Source: DMER64 sp041654355 (GTDB lineage: Bacteria > Bacteroidota > Bacteroidia > Bacteroidales > UBA932). Taken from it: a DNA stretch of 64,000 nucleotides. Of this stretch, positions 26,064 through 34,378 are shown in pieces. The first letter of the stretch is position 1. Every line of letters begins with the position of its first letter. A program made the translations under genes and the position numbers. Below the pieces are notes generated by a model. It saw only the letters and a list, made by a program, of their open reading frames with translations. It was not told the DNA's origin and made no database searches. The stretch covers positions 1 through 64,000 of the forward strand of contig JBAZDQ010000003.1 in NCBI GenBank assembly GCA_041654355.1. Direction: 5' to 3'.

Positions 26064-26585
26064 TTACAAACCCTCTGGTAAAACCAATTCCATGTAATTG
26101 TCGCTATGCCTGATTCTACGAATAAAGTCTTCATGAAAAGGCAATAAGATTCGCGTTCCGTCTTCGAACTCCAGCTCCAGGCATGGGTTCCCGGGATAAT
26201 CATAAAACCCGGAAACGGTTCCTTTCAAAGATTTATTTGCCGGGGTTTTGGCAGTGAATGAATACCCCACAAAATCCAGCCCGTCGTCCAGGGGTTTTTC
26301 ATCTTGTATTTTACAGAGGATCGTGTGTCCCACCCATTCTCCGGCCAACCGTTCGTTCAAATAATTTTCAAAACAAACGATTGCTTTGTCGTTTCCCTTG
26401 AGTTGCAGAAAGGTAAAATAAAAAGGAACCGGTATACCATCCACATGGATGAATACCGGTTCTTCTTTGTTTAATTGGTCAATAATGTTTTGGGGAACGT
26501 CAGGATGTATCTTCAAGAGCAATTCTCCTCCTTTCCCGAAGGTTTTCCTCACTGTCGCCAGCTTCAGAAACCTTTCTTTTCCCAT
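26064..26585 (-). CDS. rimM: Ribosome maturation factor
   Basis: A 173-residue 30S assembly factor acting on the 16S rRNA head and S19. ATVRKTFGKGGELLLKIHPD is the RimM N-terminal domain with the expected G-x-x-G turn, and the second half holds the PRC-barrel (SGFYDYPGNPCLELEFEDGT; LLPFHEDFIRRI). The start ATG 26585 lies 4 bp after rpsP, the usual ribosomal partner; the frame extends into rpsP but without homology. Confidence 0.92.
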   Translation of the reverse strand: MGKERFLKLATVRKTFGKGGELLLKIHPDVPQNIIDQLNKEEPVFIHVDGIPVPFYFTFLQLKGNDKAIVCFENYLNERLAGEWVGHTILCKIQDEKPLDDGLDFVGYSFTAKTPANKSLKGTVSGFYDYPGNPCLELEFEDGTRILLPFHEDFIRRIRHSDNYMELVLPEGL

Positions 26586-26589
26586 ATCA

Positions 26590-27171
26590 TTATTCGGTTG
26601 CAGCGTTATCCTCTTCTTCAGTTTCGGGAACGGCTGTTCCTTCAATTTCAGCGATGGTTTCTTCTGCTTTTGCAGCTGCCTGGGCCGCTGCTGCAGCCAG
26701 TCTGGCTGCTACTTCTTCACGTTTTGCCAATAAGGCTGCGGCACGCTCATTATTAACCTTGGCTTCTGCTTCAAGGCGTTTTTTCGTTTCTTCGCGTGTC
26801 TCCTGCTCCAGTTTGCCTTTCTTTGCGGCTACTTTGGCTTCTTTTTCCTGCATCCATGCTTCCCACTTTGTATCTGCCTGTTCCTGTGTCAAGGCTCCTT
26901 TTGCCACACCTTCCTGCAAATGTTTTTTCAGAAGTACTCCCTTGTAAGAGAGGAGTCTGCGTGCAGTTAGTGTAGGCTGTGCTCCGGTATTGATCCAGTA
27001 AAGGGCTCTTTCCTGGTCCAGTTTAATGGTTGCCGGATCGGTATTGGGATTGTATGTCCCCAGGGTTTCAATTAACCGGCCGTCGCGGGGTGCGCGGGAA
27101 TCTGCTACTACAATGTGAAAATAAGCGTGATTCTTTTTGCCATGGCGGGCAAGACGAATTTTTACTGCCAT
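26590..27171 (-). CDS. rpsP: 30S ribosomal protein S16 with extended C-terminal tail
   Basis: The first 85 residues or so are canonical S16: MAVKIRLARHGKKNHAYFHI, then VVADSRAPRDGRLIETLGTY and the segment with GAQPTLTARRLL. Most bacterial S16 proteins end there. This 193-residue protein continues with a roughly 100-residue tail rich in Ala, Lys and Glu that is probably helical and ends acidic (ETEEEDNAATE), a form usual in Bacteroidota. It has a promoter at 27232-27239 and is followed by rimM. Confidence 0.96.
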   Translation of the reverse strand: MAVKIRLARHGKKNHAYFHIVVADSRAPRDGRLIETLGTYNPNTDPATIKLDQERALYWINTGAQPTLTARRLLSYKGVLLKKHLQEGVAKGALTQEQADTKWEAWMQEKEAKVAAKKGKLEQETREETKKRLEAEAKVNNERAAALLAKREEVAARLAAAAAQAAAKAEETIAEIEGTAVPETEEEDNAATE

Positions 27172-27231
27172 AAATCTTTGATTAAGTTACTAAATCATGT
27201 TAACTTCCTTATCTTCCCGAGAAAAGGTCCG

Positions 27232-27239
27232 CAAAGATA
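27232..27239 (-). promoter_or_regulatory. -7 element for rpsP-rimM
   Basis: The minus strand reads TATCTTTG, leaving a leader of roughly 60 nt before the rpsP start. Confidence 0.6.
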
Positions 27240-27269
27240 TGTGTTTTTACGCGTTTGGCAAAATTTTTA

Positions 27270-27656
27270 TCAGAAACAGTTATTTCTGCCGCTTCTACCC
27301 ATACGGTTAACGCTGGAGCGACCGGCGGGAAACTGACGGTTCTTGCCGTTGTTGCCGGGTAGCGTTTCGTAAACTTTTTGCTGTTCCGGAGTTAGAAGTG
27401 CCTTTACCTGGTCGCGGTGGGCATCCCTGGTAGAACGACGTTGGTTACGTAACTGATCTATCTCAGCTTTGTGTGCATTTTCAAGTGCCGTGATTTTCTG
27501 AATCTGATCCTGTGTCAAATCCGGGATGGCATTGATACAAGTCTGGTAATTGTAGTTGTTGTAGGCAACATTTCTGTTCCCCCTGCCTCTTTGTCCATAC
27601 ATAGTCAGTGAGGTAAGCAACATCAGTGATGTAATGAGAATGGTTGTTGTTTTCAT
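27270..27656 (-). CDS. Small exported LTxxQ-type (Spy/CpxP-like) protein
   Basis: A 128-residue periplasmic protein with a signal peptide (residues 1 to about 21, ending TMYGQ). The mature part carries two LTxxQ-like motifs, DLTQDQIQKI and LLTPEQQKVYE, separated by a basic helix with EIDQLRNQRRSTRDAHRDQV. The tail is rich in Gly, Asn and Arg. The pattern is that of Spy/CpxP-type envelope-stress chaperones or metal sensors. It lies 78 bp downstream of the ECF sigma gene on the same strand and may be part of its regulon. Confidence 0.72.
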   Translation of the reverse strand: MKTTTILITSLMLLTSLTMYGQRGRGNRNVAYNNYNYQTCINAIPDLTQDQIQKITALENAHKAEIDQLRNQRRSTRDAHRDQVKALLTPEQQKVYETLPGNNGKNRQFPAGRSSVNRMGRSGRNNCF

Positions 27657-27734
27657 AATTATAATTTATTAATGGTTTGTTTGCCTGTAAGACACCAACA
27701 ACCGTAAAAAACTTGCGCAAGAGGCAGTGAAAAT

Positions 27735-28292
27735 TCAACAAGATTTTTGGTAACAATCCAGAAGTTTTTTTTGCAAATTTTGTTTTGCTCTGAACAAAAG
27801 CGATTCCACAGAAGAAACAGACAACTTCATCACTTCGGAAATCTCTTTATAGGAAAGATCGTCGTATTTGTTCAGTACAAAAGCCTTCTTTTGTTTCGTC
27901 GGAAGGGAATCTATAGCCCGTTCCAGTATCATTTTTTTCTCTTTATTCTGCAGGATCTCTTCCGGCCCGTCAGTGCCCTGTCCGGTCAACGCATCACTCT
28001 GTGGGGCGCCTGATAATGATAAAGCCCTGTGTTTTCTGTTATCCCTTATAAAATTCAACGATTTGTTCAATGCGATCCTGTAGAGCCAGGTGGAAATTCT
28101 CGCATCTGCCCGAAATTTACCGACGGACCGGAACACTTCAATAAATACTTCCTGGGTTACATCATCGGCATCTTCCGGATCGTGCAATACACCCATACAG
28201 GTACGGAAGACCATCTGACGGTACTCCTCCACCAGCTCTTTGAACGCATTTTCATCGCCCTGAAGTAATCTATCTGTTATTTTTATGTCCAA
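27735..28292 (-). CDS. ECF-family RNA polymerase sigma factor
   Basis: A 185-residue sigma-70 family factor with only regions 2 and 4. Region 2 is seen in GDENAFKELVEEYRQMVF and DPEDADDVTQEVFIEVFRSV; region 4 has DDLSYKEISEVMKLSVSSVE and LLFRAKQNLQKKL, the -35-binding HTH. It is transcribed divergently from a zf-HC2 anti-sigma gene 114 bp away, the usual regulatory partner. The flanking LTxxQ-type proteins suggest that it responds to envelope or metal stress. Confidence 0.93.
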   Translation of the reverse strand: MDIKITDRLLQGDENAFKELVEEYRQMVFRTCMGVLHDPEDADDVTQEVFIEVFRSVGKFRADARISTWLYRIALNKSLNFIRDNRKHRALSLSGAPQSDALTGQGTDGPEEILQNKEKKMILERAIDSLPTKQKKAFVLNKYDDLSYKEISEVMKLSVSSVESLLFRAKQNLQKKLLDCYQKSC

Positions 28293-28406
28293 TGTTCTCT
28301 AAAAAACAATATATTTGACACGGTAATCGGAAAATACTTGTGTTTTTTATACCCGGGAACGCAAGTTTTTACATTAGTATGTGTCAAACATACAAAATAT
28401 AAAAAA

Positions 28407-28823
28407 GTGAACTGCAAATCAACGGGAAAGAAACTGATATTCTTCTTAGACAACTCCCTCAACCCGGAGGAGACCGTTCTTGTAGCCGCACACTTGGAAC
28501 AATGTCCGGAATGCCGGGCTAAACTGGAATTCTTAAAAGAGATCCTGGCCCAGGCAGATATCGAAAAGACCACTGAGGTTAACCCTTTTTTATTTACGCG
28601 CATACAAAGCCGTTTAGAGCAGGTAAAAGAACACAAAACCAAAAGGATACTACAACCGTTGGCTATCTCAGTTGCTCTGGTCATAGGCATTCTTTCAGGT
28701 ATTTTGCTTGGGCAGATCACTGTGACCCCGAATACCATATATCCTGAACGCGAAATTGCCTATTTGTTTCAGGACGACCAGATTGAGAACATGGAATCCC
28801 TGCTTCTTGAAGACGACTTTTAA
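28407..28823 (+). CDS. zf-HC2-type transmembrane anti-sigma factor
   Basis: A 138-residue protein. The start is taken at GTG 28407 because it gives MNCKSTGKKLIFFLDNSL, the standard opening of Bacteroidota zinc-finger anti-sigma factors; the longer frame from 28338 adds unrelated residues. The zinc-binding HxxxCxxC is seen in AHLEQCPECRAK (residues about 28-39). One transmembrane helix (ISVALVIGILSGILLG) follows, then a short periplasmic tail. It probably sequesters the divergent ECF sigma factor at 27.7 kb. The next gene follows after 12 bp. Confidence 0.82.
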   Translation: MNCKSTGKKLIFFLDNSLNPEETVLVAAHLEQCPECRAKLEFLKEILAQADIEKTTEVNPFLFTRIQSRLEQVKEHKTKRILQPLAISVALVIGILSGILLGQITVTPNTIYPEREIAYLFQDDQIENMESLLLEDDF

Positions 28824-28835
28824 AAAGCTGGCATT

Positions 28836-29354
28836 ATGGGTAAATATTCAAAGACTATTTTGATCGTCCTGGTAGTATTTCTGCTTGGGATCAATATTGC
28901 TGTTATAATTACATACAGGACCCATCTGAAAAATGATGAGCAAGCGCTGGAACAGTTAGAGGACATCCCTCCCCGGCAATTTGGCAATTTCATTGCACAG
29001 GAACTTGATCTGGATGCTTCGCAACAGGAACAATTCAGGGATTTCCGTCGAACCTACAACCGTTCTGCCAACAGGACCCTGATGGCCATGAATGGTGTCA
29101 GAAGCCGGATGGCCCGGGAATTGAGTTCCGTGAACCCCGACAGGGATCAACTGGACAAACTGGCCGGAGAACTCGGTGAAATGCACAAAACATTAAAGAT
29201 CCTGACCTTCGATTATTATTGTAATATGCAAAGCGTTCTCAGGCCGGACCAGCAAGAAAAACTTGCCGTTTTGTTCCAATCCATGCTCTCGGCTCCGGTC
29301 CATGGTCCAGGCAGGAGTCCACGCAGTGAAAGAAGCCAGATGCGAAACAACTGA
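28836..29354 (+). CDS. Membrane-anchored periplasmic sensor of the Spy/CnrX-like (LTxxQ) type
   Basis: A 172-residue protein with an N-terminal membrane anchor (TILIVLVVFLLGINIAVII) and a helical periplasmic domain resembling heavy-metal-resistance/Spy-like sensors: LDLDASQQEQFRDFRRTYNR, then NGVRSRMARELSSVNPDRDQ, and SVLRPDQQEKLAVLFQSML. Such proteins sit with ECF/anti-sigma pairs and sense metals or misfolded proteins. It is co-transcribed with the anti-sigma gene 12 bp upstream. The signal is unknown. It is convergent with the TonB receptor gene. Confidence 0.8.
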   Translation: MGKYSKTILIVLVVFLLGINIAVIITYRTHLKNDEQALEQLEDIPPRQFGNFIAQELDLDASQQEQFRDFRRTYNRSANRTLMAMNGVRSRMARELSSVNPDRDQLDKLAGELGEMHKTLKILTFDYYCNMQSVLRPDQQEKLAVLFQSMLSAPVHGPGRSPRSERSQMRNN

Positions 29355-29363
29355 TGGGGAAGA

Positions 29364-31559
29364 TCAAAAAGACAATTTCAACCTGATATACATATTCCGT
29401 CCGGGTTCCACACTTATGTTTCCCCGGTTGGTGGAAAGGTGGTTCGTGTACCGATTGTTGGTGATGTTGTCAATCCCCGCAAAAAGCTGTAATCCAATAG
29501 GACCCAGGTACATGGCTTTAGAATTCAGCGACACATCCAACCGGTAATAACCGGGTGTTTCCTGTTCTCCTTCAGCAATTTTATCCTGGCGCGCAGCACC
29601 CAAAACTGAAAACGCCATCGATCCCAGGCGAGAATGGGTATACCGGATTCCCAAACGCCCGTTCAAAGGAGGAATCAGAGGCAGGTTCCCGTCTGTTTCC
29701 AGGGCCATCCCGCGAACATAGGCGCCCGAGCCGAACAACACAAAATCAGCGCTGAAATTGTAGGCAAATTTTAAATCAACTCCATACAGCAAAGCTTTTC
29801 TCACATTGGCATTGACCAGGGCCGGAATAGTTTCTTCTTTGGAGTCGGATGTAAGTCTGTATACAAATTCTCCGGGTTTTTCCACAATCATATTGGTGAC
29901 CCGGTTTACAAAAACATCTGCCTGGAGGTTGAATCTGGACTTCCATATTCTCAGGCCCAGGTCCGTTGAATACGATGTTTCCGGTTCCAGTGAAGGATCT
30001 CCCAACCGGACAAAATTACCCAGGTCAATGTATTTGAAGCGCTCTTCAAGCGATGGAGCCCTGAAAGCCCTGGCAATATTCAATGAAAGATCCACATCTT
30101 TCACAAGCCGGTAAAGCAGCCCCGCATTGGCACTCCAGGAGATACTATTTTCTTTTCCTGCCGGAAATGTGATCCGTTGCGTGGGAGGATTGTCATTCCG
30201 CTGGCCGTTTATGCTTATATAATCCACATCTACACCCTGTTCGTTTTTAATCAGGATCCCGTCAAACCGGCCTCCCAGGATCATAGTCAACCTGTCTTCC
30301 AGAAAACGTGTTTCATTCTGGAAATACAAACCCGCACTGCTGAAACTTGAATTGGGAATTGGGGTTTCACCACGTACCAGGTTGTTTGTTTTCAAAATAT
30401 CCCCGGCAGGATTCAGGACCTCTACCCGAATGTGCTTCTCTCTGTCGGTTGTCAACTTACGCCCCCATACATCCACACCGGCTATTAGAACATTTTTATC
30501 TGTCAGATCCCATGTGCTTTGCAGCTGAAGCCCGTTTGTAAGGTGCTTTCCGGACGGATAAAAAACCTCCGGGGTAGTACGCTGCACATTCCCGTTGGGG
30601 AGCGTGGTGTTGGTCACCGTATTAGGCTCCAGGGATACATCCCGGACAATATATTGGGTGAAATACTTCAATTCCAGGGCAGACAACTTTTCTGTAATAC
30701 CGGTTATGGAGTAGCTGGCCGAAAGCAAATGGCGGCCAATGTCGGTATACGTGGCCGTAGCCGGACCGGGGAATGCACTCCCTCCGGGGATCCCTACATC
30801 TTTGGACCAGTTTCGCTGGTATTGTATTTTAAACAGGTGGTTGGCCAAAGGCTTGACGCCAAATTTTGCCGAGATGTTATCCGTAGTATACCGGCTGTTG
30901 GGCAGTATACCGTCCGGAGTGCGCAGATCGCCTGCTTTGGCATACGTCCCGCCGAGGCTCAAATACCATTTTTTGGAACCTGCACGAACAGAGGCATGGT
31001 TGGAAAACAACCTGTTTGCCGAGGCAAAACCCGAGATAACGTCTCCCTTAACATAAGGTTTTGAATTAAAACGAGCCTGTTTGGTAATTATATTCACGAT
31101 ACCGCCCATGGCCCCCGTTCCGTAAAGGGAAGATTGGGCTCCTTTGATGATTTCCACATGATCGATTTCGTTCACATCTATCATACTGAATGAAGCCGTC
31201 AGGTCTGTAGCCGTTTCCACACGGTTTCCGTCAACAAGAATAACAAGCCGGTCTTCTCCGAATCCCCGGATATTGATATTTGTAGCCCAGACACCGTCTC
31301 CTCCCTTGGATACGCCGGGTTCATCTTCCAGCACATTGGACAGTGTCAGCGCTGAATTTTTCAGATACTGAGTGGAGTCAATAACGGCCATGGCTACCGG
31401 CAGGTCTTTTATCCGCCTGTCAATCCGCAGGCTGGTTACGACAATTTCTCCCAGATCTACCGGGACCGGAATTGTATCGTTTTGATTTTGGCTGTAACCC
31501 GATGACAAAGAAGCCATCGTTAAAAGAATTGTGGCAAGAGCAATGGAAAATTTCTTCAT
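29364..31559 (-). CDS. TonB-dependent outer-membrane receptor (siderophore/cofactor type)
   Basis: A 731-residue outer-membrane transporter. A signal peptide (to about residue 23) is followed by a TonB-box-like GEIVVTSLR, the plug domain (SALTLSNVLEDEPGVSKGGD; NINIRGFGEDRLVILVDGNR) and a 22-strand barrel ending in F (YIRLKLSF). It has no SusC-type carboxypeptidase-like N-domain and no SusD partner, so uptake of an iron complex, cobalamin-like cofactor or small metal chelate is more likely than glycan uptake. It starts 1 bp after the TM1266-like regulator gene, and an ABC importer is transcribed divergently nearby. The substrate is unknown. Confidence 0.9.
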   Translation of the reverse strand: MKKFSIALATILLTMASLSSGYSQNQNDTIPVPVDLGEIVVTSLRIDRRIKDLPVAMAVIDSTQYLKNSALTLSNVLEDEPGVSKGGDGVWATNINIRGFGEDRLVILVDGNRVETATDLTASFSMIDVNEIDHVEIIKGAQSSLYGTGAMGGIVNIITKQARFNSKPYVKGDVISGFASANRLFSNHASVRAGSKKWYLSLGGTYAKAGDLRTPDGILPNSRYTTDNISAKFGVKPLANHLFKIQYQRNWSKDVGIPGGSAFPGPATATYTDIGRHLLSASYSITGITEKLSALELKYFTQYIVRDVSLEPNTVTNTTLPNGNVQRTTPEVFYPSGKHLTNGLQLQSTWDLTDKNVLIAGVDVWGRKLTTDREKHIRVEVLNPAGDILKTNNLVRGETPIPNSSFSSAGLYFQNETRFLEDRLTMILGGRFDGILIKNEQGVDVDYISINGQRNDNPPTQRITFPAGKENSISWSANAGLLYRLVKDVDLSLNIARAFRAPSLEERFKYIDLGNFVRLGDPSLEPETSYSTDLGLRIWKSRFNLQADVFVNRVTNMIVEKPGEFVYRLTSDSKEETIPALVNANVRKALLYGVDLKFAYNFSADFVLFGSGAYVRGMALETDGNLPLIPPLNGRLGIRYTHSRLGSMAFSVLGAARQDKIAEGEQETPGYYRLDVSLNSKAMYLGPIGLQLFAGIDNITNNRYTNHLSTNRGNISVEPGRNMYIRLKLSF

Positions 31560-31560
31560 T

Positions 31561-31806
31561 TTATATATTCTTCAAAAGTACCGATTTCACCTGAATCCCC
31601 TCCAAACGGCCTAAGCGGCCTGTCAGGGATCCAATCTCATCTGTGGTACCTTCAAGAATAAGGGAAATAAGACTTTTGCCATTACTTCGCGGAAGACCTT
31701 GCCTTCCCAGAATAATGTCAGCGTGCTGCGAGAGTATGTCGTTCAATAAGGCGACATGCTCATGGCTGTTGATCTGAATGATTACGGTTCCTACTCTCTT
31801 TTCCAT
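31561..31806 (-). CDS. TM1266-family putative regulator of the iron-only hydrogenase system
   Basis: An 81-residue ACT/NikR-like ferredoxin-fold protein. The segments VGTVIIQINSHEHVALLNDI, ADIILGRQGLP, and LISLILEGTTDEIGSLTGRL followed by GRLEGIQVKSVL match the TM1266 family. That family is named for its genomic association with [FeFe]-hydrogenase maturation genes; it has no DNA-binding domain and its mode of action is unproven. A hydrogenase gene is 30 kb away in this window. It is co-transcribed with the TonB receptor (1 bp gap). A clear GGAGG ribosome-binding site, unusual in this window, and a leader of about 90 nt precede it. Confidence 0.88.
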   Translation of the reverse strand: MEKRVGTVIIQINSHEHVALLNDILSQHADIILGRQGLPRSNGKSLISLILEGTTDEIGSLTGRLGRLEGIQVKSVLLKNI

Positions 31807-31836
31807 CAGAATACCTCCGGATTAGAATTTTTGATA

Positions 31837-31883
31837 CGTGCCTTCCTTGACAGGGACAACCCTTTGATCTCAGTATGGACACG
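31837..31883 (-). promoter_or_regulatory. Possible structured leader (riboswitch-like) of the TM1266-TonB operon
   Basis: Between the promoter at 31902-31909 and the start codon at 31806 the minus-strand transcript can pair CGTGTCC (complement of 31877-31883) with GGCACG (complement of 31837-31842). An inner AGGG-TTGT-CCCT hairpin (31852-31863) and the unpaired stretch ACTGAGATCAA lie between. It does not match the TPP or cobalamin consensus despite the CTGAGA string. Fold and function are inferred from one sequence only. Confidence 0.3.
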
Positions 31884-31901
31884 ATGATAAATATTTGATG
31901 G

Positions 31902-31909
31902 CAAAGATA
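31902..31909 (-). promoter_or_regulatory. -7 element for the TM1266-TonB operon
   Basis: The minus strand reads TATCTTTG, giving a leader of about 90 nt, longer than at most other promoters in the window. Confidence 0.6.
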
Positions 31910-31940
31910 GAACATTTTTCCCGGCTGCAATAAATTGTTC

Positions 31941-31948
31941 TATTTTTG
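31941..31948 (+). promoter_or_regulatory. -7 element for the ABC importer operon
   Basis: TATTTTTG lies 15 nt before ATG 31964, divergent from the TM1266-TonB promoter 31 bp away. Confidence 0.5.
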
Positions 31949-31963
31949 TTAAAATTTCCGATT

Positions 31964-32926
31964 ATGCGAATCTTATCCGTTTTATGTATCCTGTCTGTAG
32001 TCTTGCTGGGAAATTGCACCAACAGGACCGGAAAGAACAATCAGAAGACGACCGTAACCATAGCCACACTTAAAGGCCCCTCAGCCATGGGGATGATCAA
32101 ACTTATTGACAGTCTTAATCATGTTGAAGAACCGGGTATGAAGGTTAAGATAGTTAATGAGCCTATCCAGGTCCGGAAGATGATGATTGACGGACAGGCA
32201 GACTTTGCGGTACTTCCAACGACTATGGCTGCTATAATCTATAACAAAGGACTGGAATACAGGCTTATAGCAATTCCGGTATGGGGGACTCTCTTTTTGT
32301 TCGGCAAGGACAGCACCATTACCCGTTGGGAAGATCTCCGGCACAAAAAAGTTCACGTTATGGCACGGGGGATGACCCCGGACGTTCTTTTTCAGTATTT
32401 GCTGAAAAAGAACGGCATCGATCCTCAAAAGGACATCACGCTGGATTACAGTTTTCCCACGCATATTGACCTGGCCAATGCCGTTGCAGCAGGCAGGGCG
32501 GAACTCGGCGTAATTTCCGAACCTTTGGTCAGTCTGGTCATTCAAAAAAACAAACAGGTCCGTGCGGTTTTTGATCTGAACAAGGACTGGGAAAAGATCC
32601 AGGGATCCCCTATTGCCCAGACAGCCCTGCTGGTAAGGGCTGATATTATTGAGAAGGATCCCCGCCTGGTAGAAGCCGTACTGGACGATTATGAAAGATC
32701 TTCCCGTTGGGTCAATCAAAATCCGGACAGTGCCGCTGTTTTAATTGCCCGCTACGGTATCCTTCCCAATGCGGAAGTGGCCTTGCAAGCCATTCCCGGA
32801 TCGGGACTGCATTTTGTCAGGGCCAGAGAGATACGGTCTCAGATAACGGATTACCTGAAAGTTTTTTATAATATGAACCCTCAGATAATCGGAGAAAAAA
32901 TACCCGATGAAACGTTTTATTACTAA
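31964..32926 (+). CDS. ABC importer substrate-binding lipoprotein (SsuA/NMT1-like)
   Basis: A 320-residue lipoprotein (lipobox LLGNC near residue 19) of the nitrate/sulfonate/taurine/pyrimidine-precursor binding family. The core begins TVTIATLKGPSAMGMIKLID, continues QADFAVLPTTMAAIIYNKGL and WGTLFLFGKDSTITRWEDLR, and has the hinge segment ANAVAAGRAELGVISEPLVS. ATG 31964 is preferred because the signal peptide starts there. It overlaps the permease gene by 20 bp. The ligand is unknown; the neighbouring TonB receptor suggests that both move the same compound. Confidence 0.9.
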   Translation: MRILSVLCILSVVLLGNCTNRTGKNNQKTTVTIATLKGPSAMGMIKLIDSLNHVEEPGMKVKIVNEPIQVRKMMIDGQADFAVLPTTMAAIIYNKGLEYRLIAIPVWGTLFLFGKDSTITRWEDLRHKKVHVMARGMTPDVLFQYLLKKNGIDPQKDITLDYSFPTHIDLANAVAAGRAELGVISEPLVSLVIQKNKQVRAVFDLNKDWEKIQGSPIAQTALLVRADIIEKDPRLVEAVLDDYERSSRWVNQNPDSAAVLIARYGILPNAEVALQAIPGSGLHFVRAREIRSQITDYLKVFYNMNPQIIGEKIPDETFYY

Positions 32927-33668
32927 AAAAAGGATCATTAACATAATATCCGTGCTTTTTCTGCTGGCGGTCTGGAAGATCCTGGCGCTTTATTTCCATT
33001 CTGCTTTTATTATACCTCAGCCGGAAGATACCTTTCTGACAGTACTGCAATTGTTCACGGACAAAGAGTTTCTGATGGTAGCCGGGAGCACTGTTTTAAG
33101 GGGTGTCATTGGTTTTGTGATCTCTTTCTTGTTAGGGCTTGCCGTGGGGATCATTGCAGGTATCAGTCCGGGGTTCAATGCATTTATTACTCCGTTACTG
33201 GTAACAGTTCGTTCCGTTCCTGTTATCTCACTCATTCTTTTGGCTCTGATTTGGTTCGATCCGGGAACGGTCCCCGTTTTTATAGCGTTCCTTACGATGT
33301 TTCCCTTTATATGTACCAATGTATCCGACGGGATCAGGAGTGTGGACCCGGGTTTGGTAGAAATGGCTGTTTTTTATAAAGTAAACAAACGCAGGATCAT
33401 TACCGGTGTATACCTGCCTGCCATCTTACCCTTTATTATTAGCGGGGCATCCAGCGCCATGGGGATAGGATGGCGGGCCATTATAATAGGGGAAGTGCTC
33501 AGCCAGCCCGTTTACGGTATTGGGACAAAAATGCAGGTTGCGCAAACGTTTTTAAATGTGGATGCGGTGATTGCATGGACGTTGATAGCCATATTGATCA
33601 GCTTTGTTTTTGAGAAAATGATACGTTGGGGAGAACGCAAAATTGAAACATGGAGGGTCGAATCATGA
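32907..33668 (+). CDS. ABC importer permease (SsuC/TauC-like)
   Basis: A 253-residue inner-membrane protein with six hydrophobic segments. The binding-protein-dependent permease signature EMAVFYKVNKRRIITGVYLP (EAA loop) and ILPFIISGASSAMGIGWRAI are conserved in the nitrate/sulfonate subfamily, as is RGVIGFVISFLLGLAVGIIA. It overlaps the binding-protein gene by 20 bp and the ATPase gene by 4 bp. Confidence 0.93.
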   Translation: MKRFITKKRIINIISVLFLLAVWKILALYFHSAFIIPQPEDTFLTVLQLFTDKEFLMVAGSTVLRGVIGFVISFLLGLAVGIIAGISPGFNAFITPLLVTVRSVPVISLILLALIWFDPGTVPVFIAFLTMFPFICTNVSDGIRSVDPGLVEMAVFYKVNKRRIITGVYLPAILPFIISGASSAMGIGWRAIIIGEVLSQPVYGIGTKMQVAQTFLNVDAVIAWTLIAILISFVFEKMIRWGERKIETWRVES

Positions 33669-34378
33669 GTCTGCTGATACGGAATCTTAACAAATCGTTC
33701 AAAGATGTTGTTGTTCTTCAAGATTTTGAAGTTACTTTTCCCGAAGGCACCATTACTTGTATGCTGGGGCCGTCGGGATGCGGAAAAACAACTTTGCTGA
33801 ATATTATCGGAAATTTAATACCTCCCGATTCGGGAGAGTTGATTGGTTTTGAAAACAAGGTGCTTTCCTATGTCTTCCAGGATCCCCGCCTGTTGCCATG
33901 GAAAACCGTCAGGGGAAATATTGAATTTGTCTTAAGCAGGGAGATGCCTTCTGAAGAACGTGAAAAGCACACGGAACAACTTGTCAAACAGGTTGAACTG
34001 GAAGGTTTTGCAAGTTTTTATCCCTCTCAGTTAAGCGGTGGTATGCGACAACGGGTTTCCATTGCCCGTGCCTTTGCCTGTCCCTCGGATATTATCCTGA
34101 TGGATGAACCTTTAAAGGGACTGGATGCCGGGTTGAAAAAGAATCTTATCAATTGGTTCCTGAAACTCTGGAAGACCGACAGGCGCACTGTCATTTTCGT
34201 AACTCACGACGTAGATGAAGCGCTTCTGCTAAGTGACCGGGTAATCGTTCTGAGCCAGCCTCCTACCCGGATCCTGACTCATATGAATATTGATCAACCG
34301 GCAGGAGAACGCGACCCCGGCTCTGAACAATTACTGAAAATTAAACAAGAGTTGGTAAAAGCCGTCACAATCCGTTAA
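33665..34378 (+). CDS. ABC importer ATP-binding protein (SsuB/TauB-like)
   Basis: A 237-residue ATPase powering the importer. It has Walker A GPSGCGKTT, Q-loop FQDPRLLPWKT (the LLPW form is typical of SsuB/TauB), signature LSGGMRQR, Walker B IILMDEP and the switch histidine in VTHDVDEAL. ATG 33665 is chosen over 33650 because it forms the ATGA overlap with the permease stop and has GGAGGG at a proper distance. It is convergent with the ArsP_2-like gene, overlapping it by 14 bp. Confidence 0.95.
   Translation: MSLLIRNLNKSFKDVVVLQDFEVTFPEGTITCMLGPSGCGKTTLLNIIGNLIPPDSGELIGFENKVLSYVFQDPRLLPWKTVRGNIEFVLSREMPSEEREKHTEQLVKQVELEGFASFYPSQLSGGMRQRVSIARAFACPSDIILMDEPLKGLDAGLKKNLINWFLKLWKTDRRTVIFVTHDVDEALLLSDRVIVLSQPPTRILTHMNIDQPAGERDPGSEQLLKIKQELVKAVTIR

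Noticed and set aside
31837..31883. TPP riboswitch, suggested by CTGAGA
   Set aside because: The ACCC partner, the GAACCTGAT block and the second arm of the TPP consensus are missing.
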